Shown: positions 1 through 6,204 of the stretch, in pieces
Layout of the letters: each line of letters opens with the position of its first letter
Position numbering within the stretch: the first letter of the stretch is position 1
Assembly: GCA_023434855.1 (NCBI GenBank)
Contig: JAEYSJ010000267.1
Location: 1 to 13,929 of the forward strand
Reading direction: 5' to 3'
DNA: 13,929 bases
Origin: Bacillota bacterium
GTDB lineage: Bacteria > Bacillota_C > Negativicutes > JAEYSJ01
The notes under the pieces: generated by a model
What the model was told of the DNA's origin: nothing
Seen by the model: the letters and a program-made list of their open reading frames with translations, nothing else
The model's database searches: none
Made by a program: the position numbers and the translations under genes

Positions 1-1
1 G

Positions 2-298
2 GAAGGGGCAGGGGACCAGGGATATCTGCTGACAGGCGAATTGCGCTGGGATCTGCCCAAATCCAACATCCAACTGGCCGCTTTTTTTGACACCGGCCGG
101 GTGACCATCAACAAAAACCCCCTGCCGGACGCGGGCGACAACATCAAGGTGCTGAGCGGTGTCGGCGTGGGCCTGATTTTCAACAGCCGCAAAGACTACG
201 CCATCCGTCTGGATTGCGCCCGGCGAACTTCCGGCACCCAGTCTGCCACCGATACTGATAAAACTCGCTTCTGGCTGAAACTGACAGAGTACTTTTAG
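2..298 (+). CDS. TpsB/FhaC (ShlB-type) outer-membrane transporter, C-terminal fragment
   Basis: The reading frame is open from base 2 and lacks its start, which lies left of the window. The visible 98 residues begin EGAGDQGYLLTGELRWDLP and end in FWLKLTEYF. They match the last strands of TpsB barrels: the GDxGYLL-ELR-DLP strand pair, then GVGVGLIF and a YAIRLD strand, with a terminal Phe as expected for an outer-membrane barrel recognised by BamA. TpsB proteins export a large TpsA exoprotein across the outer membrane (two-partner secretion). No TpsA is seen downstream, so any partner would be upstream or elsewhere. The nearby YadA-like proteins carry their own anchors and do not need it. The annotated part has no N-terminal POTRA domains because of the window edge. 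The family call is by recognition of conserved strand motifs only. Confidence 0.75.
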   Translation, partial: EGAGDQGYLLTGELRWDLPKSNIQLAAFFDTGRVTINKNPLPDAGDNIKVLSGVGVGLIFNSRKDYAIRLDCARRTSGTQSATDTDKTRFWLKLTEYF

Positions 299-330
299 AC
301 GGCAGACGCCAGGTGACGGGGGATTTATTA

Positions 331-558
331 GCCACAGAGGACACAGAGTTCACAGAGTGGAACGGGACGAATATGCATTCGTCCAGGGAGGAGAAAAATT
401 ATAGTATTGATTGTGCCAATGGGTAGTACATTGAGTTCAGACACCGTACAGTGAAATCAGATATTATATATACTTTCTTTGACGCAGGGGAAAACGGAGA
501 CTGCAGAACAGGCGATGAATAGCAGTGTCAATACATTCTTCAGTGACCTTTGTGGTTA
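331..558. repeat. MITE-like dispersed element with CACAGAG-type inverted ends
   Basis: The left end has three CACAGAG heptamers in exact 9-base register (333-339, 342-348, 351-357). The right end at 538-558 reads CTTCAGTGACCTTTGTGGTTA. Its reverse complement, starting AACCACAAAGGTCACTG, is an imperfect match to the left end GCCACAGAGGACACAGAG. This pairing of 'CCACAGAGGACACAGAG' and 'CCTTTGTGGTTA' ends resembles interspersed non-coding repeats I recognise from many bacterial genomes. The inner 180 bases encode nothing visible. The ends are clear; that the whole interval moved as one unit is inference. Confidence 0.5.
365..384. repeat. Perfect hairpin inside the repeat element
   Basis: GGACGAAT (365-372) and ATTCGTCC (377-384) are exact reverse complements with a four-base ATGC loop. 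The sequence resembles the short 'GGGCGAAT-ATGC-ATTCGCCC' intergenic hairpins dispersed in many Firmicute genomes. No U-tract follows, so it is not a good intrinsic terminator for the TpsB gene. Confidence 0.55.
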
Positions 559-615
559 GTACGTAATCCTTGTATTCCTGGCTGTTGCGCCGTTGCAATG
601 AAAGGGGAAAAGCTA

Positions 616-2892
616 ATGAACAAACAGAAACTGGTGGCTATTGTGAGCTGCATGCTGCTATATTCTGTGTTTATGCCGGTGGCTGACGCGGAAGAGGCCA
701 GCGGCGATACGGAAATAAATGTGGAAGTAACTGCCGAAAAGCTCAAGGAACTTAACCCGGCGAAAATCACTGTAATCGGCGAAGCGCAGATCAAGGCCCA
801 GGGAGCGCGCAATGTGGCCGAGGCATTGAAGGATGTACCGGGGGTATACGTTTCCAACAATGATGCTTTTGGCAAGTCTGTTGCCATGTTCCGCGGCAGT
901 GACGCTAATAATACACGGGTCTTCGTCGACGGTGTGCCGCTCAGTCCGGTGGTTGACGGTAAGGTGGATTTGAGTGTCATCCCGGCGGACAGTATTGCCA
1001 AAATTGAGGTGATCAAAGGGACGGCATCGGTTATGTACGGCATTAACGCCCCCGGCGGGGTGATTCTGATCACCACCAAGAAAGGCGGCAGTGGCAGCAG
1101 CCAACTGAGCGTGTCAACAGGCAGTCACCGGGATGAGAGCCTGTCTTTCTCCACTTCCGGCAGCGCAGGCAAGCTCAGTTATTTATTCGATGTCAAGAAA
1201 GAGCATAACGACGGCTATACCGTCCATAGCAAAGTCCAGGAGGACAATTTTAACCTTAAGCTCAACTATGACATAAACCCCAAGGCTTCACTGGCCGTTA
1301 TGGGCATGTATACGGAAAAATACAGCCAGATCCCCAACCGGATCGATCCGGCAACCGGTGCGATTTATACCAATAGCAGTTTAGGCAGCGTAACAGAGCA
1401 GGATGCTTTTAATAATAGTCGTGACTGGGAGTATTACCCGTGGAAGAGCAAGTACGCCGCTGTGGCCTATAACTATAAGTTTAGTGATGACCACAATCTG
1501 AGCCTGAAGTGGTACTGCACCAATGAAGATGCTCACCTCAAGGCGCTCGGCAGCTGGGGCAGCAGTACGACAACGGATTGGCGGCACCAATATACCCACG
1601 GCTGGGTAAGAGGCCTGGAGTTGCAGGATACGCTCAAAACCAGCAGTGTAAATACCTTTATCTGGGGAGCTACCCATGAGTCCAGGACTTATAATGAACT
1701 GGAGGACGCATATCATGTATTAAATGATGAAGACCAAAACAATGTCCAGCATTTTTTTGCCGGTACGTCTCGTTCCGATTACGATTATTCCAGCAAAAGC
1801 TTTTACCTGGAGGATAAGCTTAAGGTTAGCCGCAAACTGGCGGTCAATTTTGGTCTCAGGCACGAAGATATAAACGATTGGGCGCAAATTGATGCCTTTA
1901 GCGCCGCGGCGATGGACCACGGTCACATCCTTGGCAATGAATATACGGGTAAAGGGAGCCCCACTAAGCCGGAAGCCAGCTTCAGCTATGCGATGACCGA
2001 CCGGACGACACTGCACGGCGCCGTCGGTAAAAGCTACCGCTGGCCTAATCCCACAGAAAGGCTGCGTCCCGGCGGAGTTTATGGCGAATTTGGTACTTCC
2101 CAGTGGCTGAATTATAACCCTATTACCGGTCAATCTTACGGCAACTTTACCGATAAAAATGTGGATGGGACTACTACTACTACTCCTATTCAGGCATTAT
2201 GGTGGCACTGGCCTAACGGACAATGGTTCTTGGATAGGATAATGGTGAATTCACAGGGTGACTGGCAGCAAGCCAGTACAACGACTACGTATTTATTGCC
2301 GGAAGAGGCCATTAACCGGGAGATCGGACTGTCCCATACTTTTCCTTTCGGGCTGAAACTGGATGCTACTTATTTCAGCAAAAACATTTCGAACATGATC
2401 GCAGGACAAGCAGTTGCCGGTGATTATGCAGGCAGTTTGGTCTATTACAATATACCTAGTGTCATAATGCGCGGCTTTGAAGTGGAAGGCGACTATCCCA
2501 TCGGTAAACGTGTCAAAGGGTTCCTAAGTTATTCCTTCACGAATGCTTTGGACCCTGTTTCCAACCGTCAGGTGGTTGATATCCCATCCCGCAAATTCTC
2601 CTATGGCTTTGTCTATACCGGCAATGATGGTATGAATGCCTATTTATCGTTAAATTACAGTGGTTCCTACTACAGCGAACTTACTACCCTCAGCGGCAAT
2701 GGCACCAACAGTGATATAACGCCCTGGGTAGTGCCGGCACACCATACGGTGGATCTTAAAGTCAGCAAGACGAAAGACAACCGGGAGTATTATGTTAGGG
2801 TCACCAATCTGTTTGACAAGAAATATTACGCAGGCTTTTACCTGCTGGCTCCCGGCCGGTACGTGGAGATCGGCGGAAGTGTTAAATTTTAA
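616..2892 (+). CDS. TonB-dependent outer-membrane receptor
   Basis: This 758-residue protein is predicted to import a scarce ligand across the outer membrane using TonB-ExbBD energy. The start at 616 gives a clean signal peptide (MNKQKLVAIV, a hydrophobic core, cleavage near PVADA-EE) and has AGGGG about 8 bases upstream. An in-frame ATG at 598 would add six residues but has no ribosome site. The plug domain covers roughly residues 48-157, with ARNVAEALKDVPGVYV, FRGSDANNTRVFVDGVPL, IEVIKGTASVMYG and the APGGVILITTKKG end motif. The rest is a barrel rich in aromatic residues, closing with VRVTNLFDKKYYAGFYLLAPGR and a terminal Phe. Size and order are typical of Cir/BtuB-like receptors. The ligand cannot be read from sequence, and no riboswitch or Fur-like box was recognised upstream. 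The stop codon lies inside a perfect palindrome shared with the next intergenic gap. Confidence 0.92.
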   Translation: MNKQKLVAIVSCMLLYSVFMPVADAEEASGDTEINVEVTAEKLKELNPAKITVIGEAQIKAQGARNVAEALKDVPGVYVSNNDAFGKSVAMFRGSDANNTRVFVDGVPLSPVVDGKVDLSVIPADSIAKIEVIKGTASVMYGINAPGGVILITTKKGGSGSSQLSVSTGSHRDESLSFSTSGSAGKLSYLFDVKKEHNDGYTVHSKVQEDNFNLKLNYDINPKASLAVMGMYTEKYSQIPNRIDPATGAIYTNSSLGSVTEQDAFNNSRDWEYYPWKSKYAAVAYNYKFSDDHNLSLKWYCTNEDAHLKALGSWGSSTTTDWRHQYTHGWVRGLELQDTLKTSSVNTFIWGATHESRTYNELEDAYHVLNDEDQNNVQHFFAGTSRSDYDYSSKSFYLEDKLKVSRKLAVNFGLRHEDINDWAQIDAFSAAAMDHGHILGNEYTGKGSPTKPEASFSYAMTDRTTLHGAVGKSYRWPNPTERLRPGGVYGEFGTSQWLNYNPITGQSYGNFTDKNVDGTTTTTPIQALWWHWPNGQWFLDRIMVNSQGDWQQASTTTTYLLPEEAINREIGLSHTFPFGLKLDATYFSKNISNMIAGQAVAGDYAGSLVYYNIPSVIMRGFEVEGDYPIGKRVKGFLSYSFTNALDPVSNRQVVDIPSRKFSYGFVYTGNDGMNAYLSLNYSGSYYSELTTLSGNGTNSDITPWVVPAHHTVDLKVSKTKDNREYYVRVTNLFDKKYYAGFYLLAPGRYVEIGGSVKF

Positions 2893-2907
2893 CCGCGGTT
2901 AAAATTT
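2884..2907. promoter_or_regulatory. Perfect 24-bp palindrome across the receptor stop codon
   Basis: Bases 2884-2907 read the same on both strands, with the centre CCGCGG at 2893-2898 and arms AAATTTTAA / TTAAAATTT. As RNA it can form a stem of about ten pairs with a small CGCG loop, but no U-tract follows. As DNA it is a two-fold symmetric site suited to a dimeric regulator. It sits 30 bases before the first YadA-like gene, so it could attenuate or control expression of the adhesins relative to the receptor. The function is inferred; the symmetry is seen directly. Confidence 0.5.
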
Positions 2908-2936
2908 GGAAAGAATGAAATGGGAGGCAAGTATTC

Positions 2937-4148
2937 ATGCGAAAGGATGTATTTTCAAAATTAGTGGTTGCTGTTTCGGTTTTTCTCGCAGTTTCCTCGG
3001 CCGCAGCCCCGGTTTTGGCCGACAATTTCACAACGGGGGGAGGGACTGTCCAGGGCATTACCGGTGTCAATGGGGGGAACCCTGATGCTGATATTGCCAT
3101 CGGCACAAATTCTTCTGCTTCCGGCGTGGGCAGTATTGCTATCGGTAGCAGTGATCATGAATATAGTAGCGGCGCCGTCGCCGGTAATGAGGCTATTGCC
3201 ATAGGTTCCGGCAGTACGGCACAGGACTATGCTGTGGCCGTTGGCACCGGGTCTTCTGCGAACACGTACGGCACGGCCGTGGGGGTTCTGGCTAAAGCAA
3301 CCGGTGAAGCTGCTACTGCGCTTGGGTGGAATGCTCAAGCCAGCGGGAAAAACAGTACAGCCCTTGGCGCAAGTGCTAGTGCCACCGCGGAGGGGGCTAC
3401 GGCCATCGGATATGGGTCTACCGCTAGCGGTGTTGCAAGCACGGCCAACGGGATGAATTCGGTCGCCAACGGTGATTACAGCGCGGCTTTTGGCACCGGT
3501 GCTAAGACATCGGCTGCTTACAGCACCGCCCTCGGCGCAGGCGCCAGTGCCACTGCCGCCAATAGCGTCGCTTTAGGATATAATTCTGTGGCAGACCGGG
3601 CCAATACCGTATCTGTCGGTTCGGTCGGCAATGAACGGCAGATTACTAATGTTGCCGACGGCACGGCGGACACCGATGCGGCCAACATGAGCCAAGTGCG
3701 CAAGGTAGGCGCCATGGCGGCAGCGATCAGCGGGCTGACGCCGATGCCCTATGACGGTAAAACGCGCCTGCAGATTCTCGCCGGCGGCGGCGAGTACGAC
3801 GGCTGGCGGGCTTTTGCCCTGGGGGTGGGCTATTATGCCCGGGATTCGCTGATGCTGACCGGCGGCATGGCCTTTTGCGGCAGTGAAAGAATGGTCCGGC
3901 TGGGACTTACCTGGAAGCTGGGGCATGCCGCTAACAAGGAGACGGCCGCCGCCATAAATGGAAACAGTGATATGCAGATGGCTCTCCGGCAGCGGAACGT
4001 GCAAATTGTGCAAATGCAAAACCAGTTGCAACAACAGCAAGAGCAGAGCAAACGCCAGCAAGAGCAGAATAAAGAACAGCAAGCCCAGATTAAACAACTC
4101 CAGGACCAGGTGAAGGAGCTGCTGCAAACCCAGGTTTGGCGGGACTAA
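2937..4148 (+). CDS. YadA-like trimeric surface protein with C-terminal coiled coil (copy 1)
   Basis: This 403-residue protein starts at an ATG nine bases after GGGAGG. A signal peptide (about residues 1-28, ending AAAPVLA) is followed by a head of degenerate YadA-type repeats of about 14 residues, such as AIAIGSGSTAQDYAVAVG and STALGASASATAEGATAIG (about 45-225). The neck motif RQITNVADGTADTDAANMSQV follows, then an anchor-like segment (about 257-329): GAMAAAISGLTPM, then strands LQILAGGG, AFALGVGYY, SLMLTGGMAF and RLGLTWKLG. This matches the YadA anchor, normally the extreme C-terminus. Here about 74 more residues follow, Gln-rich with heptad-like spacing (QMQNQLQQQQEQ ... QIKQLQDQVKELL), ending VWRD. 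There is no long stalk between neck and anchor. It should trimerise in the outer membrane, head outside. The extension would lie in the periplasm if the usual topology holds. It is paired with a paralogue 45 bases downstream. Confidence 0.85.
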   Translation: MRKDVFSKLVVAVSVFLAVSSAAAPVLADNFTTGGGTVQGITGVNGGNPDADIAIGTNSSASGVGSIAIGSSDHEYSSGAVAGNEAIAIGSGSTAQDYAVAVGTGSSANTYGTAVGVLAKATGEAATALGWNAQASGKNSTALGASASATAEGATAIGYGSTASGVASTANGMNSVANGDYSAAFGTGAKTSAAYSTALGAGASATAANSVALGYNSVADRANTVSVGSVGNERQITNVADGTADTDAANMSQVRKVGAMAAAISGLTPMPYDGKTRLQILAGGGEYDGWRAFALGVGYYARDSLMLTGGMAFCGSERMVRLGLTWKLGHAANKETAAAINGNSDMQMALRQRNVQIVQMQNQLQQQQEQSKRQQEQNKEQQAQIKQLQDQVKELLQTQVWRD

Positions 4149-4193
4149 GCTTGGCGTAAACGGACTTTTAAATAAAATGGGAGGCAGGTATTC

Positions 4194-5396
4194 ATGAAAA
4201 AGGGTTGTTTTTCCAAAATTACTATTTCGGCTTTTCTCTTAATTTCGTCCGCCGCCGCCCCGGCTTTTGCCGACAGCGTCACATTAGGGGGGGCTTCCAC
4301 TTGGGACGACAATAATATAGGTATTGGCACCGGTGTTATTACTCCTAATCCCGGAGATATTGCCATCGGCAGTAGTTATACAGATCCTACTACTGGTACT
4401 GCCATTAACAGTGCTCATATTGAGTACTCTAGTAATGTTATTGCTATCGGTTCTGGCAGTAGAGGTGATAATAATGGCCTCGCCCTTGGCACTGGCGCTA
4501 AAGGGGATGCTGGTATGGGTGGCGCTACAGGTGTGGGGTACTACGCTGCAGGCGGCGACATTTATTCAACTGCTTTTGGAAGTAACAGCGGTATCGGTGA
4601 AGCAGAGTGTACTGCCATCGGTTCTTCGGCTAAAACTGTCAATGGGAAAGGTGACACAGCCACCGGGGCTGGAGCTGCTGTCAACAATAAAGGAGGCACG
4701 GCCAGCGGTTATAATTCGGTCGCCAATGGCACTTACAGCTCGGCCTTCGGCGAAGGCACCAACGCTAAAGGCTCTTACAGCACCGCCCTCGGCGCGGAAG
4801 CCACCGCTAAAGCCGCCTACAGCGTTGCCTTGGGTGATAAATCCGTCGCCGATAGGGCCAACAGCGTATCCGTCGGTTCGGCCAAACTAAAACGGCAGAT
4901 CACCAATGTCGCCGAAGGCACTGCCGACACCGATGCGGCCAACGTGGGGCAGGTACACAAGCTGGGCGCCCTGGCAGCGGCCATGGCCGGGCTGACGCCC
5001 ATGGCTTATGACGGCAAGGAGCGTCTCCAGATTCTCGCCAATGCCGGATCTTATGCTGGCGAGCAGGCGACAGCCCTGGGAGTGGGTTACTATGATGCCA
5101 CGAAATCGCTGATGCTGACCACCGGCATGGCCTTCTCCGGCAGTGAAACCATGACCAGGCTGGGAATTGCCTGGAAACCGGGGCGTGCCGGCGGTAAAGA
5201 AGCAATGCTGGCCGACTGCAGCGACACCCAGGCAACACTCCAGCAACAGGATGCGCAAATTCAGCAAATGCAGGACCAGTTGAAACAGCAGGAAGAGGAG
5301 GCTAAACAGCAGGAACAGCAAACCAAGGAAAAGCAAGCCCAGCTGAAAGAACTCCAGGACCAGGTTAACCGGCTGCTGCAAAAGCGGATTTGGTGA
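4194..5396 (+). CDS. YadA-like trimeric surface protein with C-terminal coiled coil (copy 2)
   Basis: This 400-residue paralogue of the preceding gene has the same architecture. The signal peptide ends AAAPAFA (residue 26) and the head repeats run to about residue 225 (IAIGSGSRGDNNGLALGTG, YSTALGAEATAKAAYSVALG). The neck RQITNVAEGTADTDAANVGQV precedes an anchor (GALAAAMAGLTPM, ATALGVGYY, SLMLTTGMAFSG, RLGIAWKPG). A Gln/Lys/Glu-rich coiled coil of about 70 residues ends LLQKRIW. The ribosome site GGGAGG and the bases up to ATG are nearly identical to copy 1, showing tandem duplication that included the translation-initiation region. Anchor, neck and the last head repeats are the best conserved. 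The first half of the head differs in repeat phasing and insertions. The coding sequence is richer in Gly and Ala codons than the AT-rich genes after 6200. Role: surface adhesin or surface spacer, ligand unknown. Confidence 0.85.
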   Translation: MKKGCFSKITISAFLLISSAAAPAFADSVTLGGASTWDDNNIGIGTGVITPNPGDIAIGSSYTDPTTGTAINSAHIEYSSNVIAIGSGSRGDNNGLALGTGAKGDAGMGGATGVGYYAAGGDIYSTAFGSNSGIGEAECTAIGSSAKTVNGKGDTATGAGAAVNNKGGTASGYNSVANGTYSSAFGEGTNAKGSYSTALGAEATAKAAYSVALGDKSVADRANSVSVGSAKLKRQITNVAEGTADTDAANVGQVHKLGALAAAMAGLTPMAYDGKERLQILANAGSYAGEQATALGVGYYDATKSLMLTTGMAFSGSETMTRLGIAWKPGRAGGKEAMLADCSDTQATLQQQDAQIQQMQDQLKQQEEEAKQQEQQTKEKQAQLKELQDQVNRLLQKRIW

Positions 5397-5427
5397 TGAG
5401 CTGGGTTGAATAAGGGAGGAATCAATA

Positions 5428-5547
5428 TTGGAAACAGGGCTGTTTTTGTTAGCGGGCTTAGTTGGCAGTGGCCTCATTGTACTCCTCTGGGTGGTTGCGG
5501 GTAATGAAGACACCCGTTCTGAAGCGTATTGGCGCAGGGGAATGTAA
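5428..5547 (+). CDS. Small single-span membrane protein (39 aa)
   Basis: A TTG start at 5428 lies eight bases after GGGAGG, a strong ribosome site. The product begins METGLFLLAGLVGSGLIVLL, a single hydrophobic helix at residues 4-24, followed by a polar tail containing NEDTRSEAYWRR and ending in Met. It lies 31 bases after the second YadA-like gene and 22 bases before the terminator, so it should be the last gene of the same transcript. I do not recognise a family. It could be an inner-membrane accessory to the surface proteins. The ribosome site, membrane helix and placement support a real gene, but proteins this short are easily overcalled. Confidence 0.55.
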   Translation: METGLFLLAGLVGSGLIVLLWVVAGNEDTRSEAYWRRGM

Positions 5548-5569
5548 TGTAGTAAGTGTTAGATAACCT

Positions 5570-5602
5570 AAGGACTGACGTGTAGCAGGCACGTCAGTCC
5601 TT
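5570..5602 (+). terminator. Intrinsic terminator of the receptor/YadA cassette
   Basis: AGGACTGACGTG (5571-5582) pairs perfectly with CACGTCAGTCCT (5590-5601), and A5570-T5602 adds a thirteenth pair. The loop is TAGCAGG. The T-rich tail (TTTGCTTATAAT) is modest but adequate. It ends the transcript that includes the small membrane protein. Confidence 0.85.
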
Positions 5603-5638
5603 TGCTTATAATATCGGATAGTATAACTTTTTGGGCTT

Positions 5639-5900
5639 CATTGCGAGATTCCAATGCTGCAAAGCCGCACCACCAAATGTATGAAAGTGCCGGAGATTGC
5701 TTCACTCCGCTATGTGCGTCCGTACACAGATATGGAATAAGTGTTAGCGATTACTATGAACAAAAAGTCAAAACCAACGATCCCAGGACGTGCAATGACA
5801 TTTTAGGTTGTCATCGCGAGAAGGCGTTAGCCGACGTGGCGATCCCATGCTTTAAGGCGGTAGACTTTCAGGTAGGAGGTATGACGAAGCAATCCCTGAC
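5639..5900. repeat. Cluster of CATTGCGAG / GAAGCAATC dispersed repeat units
   Basis: The units seen are CATTGCGAGATTCC (from 5639), GATTGCTTCACTCCGC (5695-5710, the reverse orientation of GAAGCAATC), and a reverse-oriented TGTCATTGCACGTCCTGGGATCG (5779-5801 on the minus strand). A full unit starts TGTCATCGCGAGAAGGCG at 5809-5826 with GACGTGGCGATCCC following, and ends GACGAAGCAATCCC (5883-5896). These are the hallmarks of a widespread intergenic repeat with the general pattern TGTCATTGCGAGGAG...GACGAAGCAATCCC. Units in both orientations suggest nested or repeated insertion. Nothing coding is supported inside. Confidence 0.7.
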
Positions 5901-6022
5901 TTTAAATATAAGTGAAAAGAGGGAATTTTGAAAAAATATTTCTACTGCTTTTTTTTGAAAGAAATTTTAGTTTATTTATTGTCGTGTGGATAATATTTAA
6001 ATATGTAGGCGGTTCATATGCA

Positions 6023-6139
6023 ATGAACAAAGCTCTTGTGGTTGACGGAAACGTGCTAAAAAACAGCAGCAGAAAAAGAGAAAGGAGGAAGATTGCCGAT
6101 GGGAAAATGAAGCGGGTAAATCGGAGGTACTATTGGTAA
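6023..6139 (+). CDS. Doubtful short basic ORF (38 aa)
   Basis: ATG at 6023 opens 38 codons that begin MNKALVVDGNVLKNSS and continue as a run rich in Arg and Lys (RKRERRKIADGKMKRVNRRYYW). A weak AGGCGG lies about ten bases upstream. The high positive charge could mean an RNA-binding or leader peptide, but it may equally be translation of purine-rich ribosome-site-like DNA (AAAGGAGG is read as codons here). No homology is recognised. Listed because it is the longest plausible small ORF upstream of the next gene. Confidence 0.2.
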   Translation: MNKALVVDGNVLKNSSRKRERRKIADGKMKRVNRRYYW

Positions 6140-6198
6140 ACATTCTGAGGGAGGATTCAATACTGATAATGTTTGTCATATTTAATGAAAAGGAGTAA
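6133..6198 (+). CDS. Possible 21-residue leader peptide
   Basis: TTG at 6133 lies five bases after GGAGG and opens 21 codons (begins MVNILREDSILIMFVIFN, ends EKE). The stop codon is six bases before the ATG of the next gene. The AAGGAG ribosome site of that gene overlaps its last codons, which would allow translational coupling. It has no recognisable function. Leader, RiPP-precursor-like peptide and chance ORF are all possible, with chance most likely. Confidence 0.2.
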   Translation: MVNILREDSILIMFVIFNEKE

Positions 6199-6204
6199 TT
6201 TATT

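Larger units (their letters stand above)
299..615. other. Intergenic region before the TonB receptor
   Basis: This stretch of about 317 bases has no credible gene. It contains the CACAGAG repeat element (331-558), with a compact hairpin at 365-384 and a region of mixed composition between. I looked for a cobalamin, FMN or other riboswitch upstream of the receptor and saw none. TATTAT at 462-467 has no -35 hexamer at a normal distance, so no promoter is called. The receptor transcript presumably starts inside or just upstream of the repeat element. Confidence 0.6.
5603..6204. other. Long intergenic region with repeats and doubtful short ORFs
   Basis: About 600 bases separate the terminator from the next convincing gene. 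The left half (5639-5900) is built from dispersed repeat units. The right half (5930-6204) is AT-rich and contains several Shine-Dalgarno-like purine runs: AAAGGAGGA near 6078-6086, GGAGG at 6123-6127, GAGGGAGG near 6147-6154 and AAGGAG at 6190-6195. A reading frame of about 109 codons across the repeats has no ribosome site and is read as spurious. No promoter with both hexamers at normal spacing was found. Confidence 0.6.

Noticed and set aside
331..360. CRISPR-like array (three CACAGAG units)
   Set aside because: Units are seven bases at 9-base period without spacers. It is the end of a dispersed repeat, and no cas gene is present.
421..600. Riboswitch (for example cobalamin) upstream of the TonB receptor
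   Set aside because: No conserved core such as the B12-box was visible, and most of the region is accounted for by a repeat element.
540..1104. Long minus-strand frames opposite the TonB receptor
   Set aside because: They are shadows of a clearly coding forward gene, without ribosome sites or recognisable domains.
3573..4127. Leu/His-rich minus-strand frame of 184 codons opposite the first YadA-like gene (and a similar one at 4887-5513)
   Set aside because: The complement of CAG-rich coiled-coil coding DNA gives Leu-rich translation. It occurs over both paralogues because they share that composition.
4324..4890. 188-codon forward frame inside the second YadA-like gene
   Set aside because: An alternate-frame shadow created by GC-rich repeat codons, with low-complexity Leu/Pro/Ser composition.
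5602..5931. Open frame of about 109 codons after the cassette terminator
   Set aside because: It starts with TTG without a ribosome site, inside the terminator tail, and consists mostly of dispersed repeat units on both orientations.
5912..6139. 75-codon frame starting GTG at 5912
   Set aside because: There is no ribosome site at the GTG and the first half is translation of poly-T/A-rich DNA. Only the shorter ATG 6023 version is listed, at low confidence.
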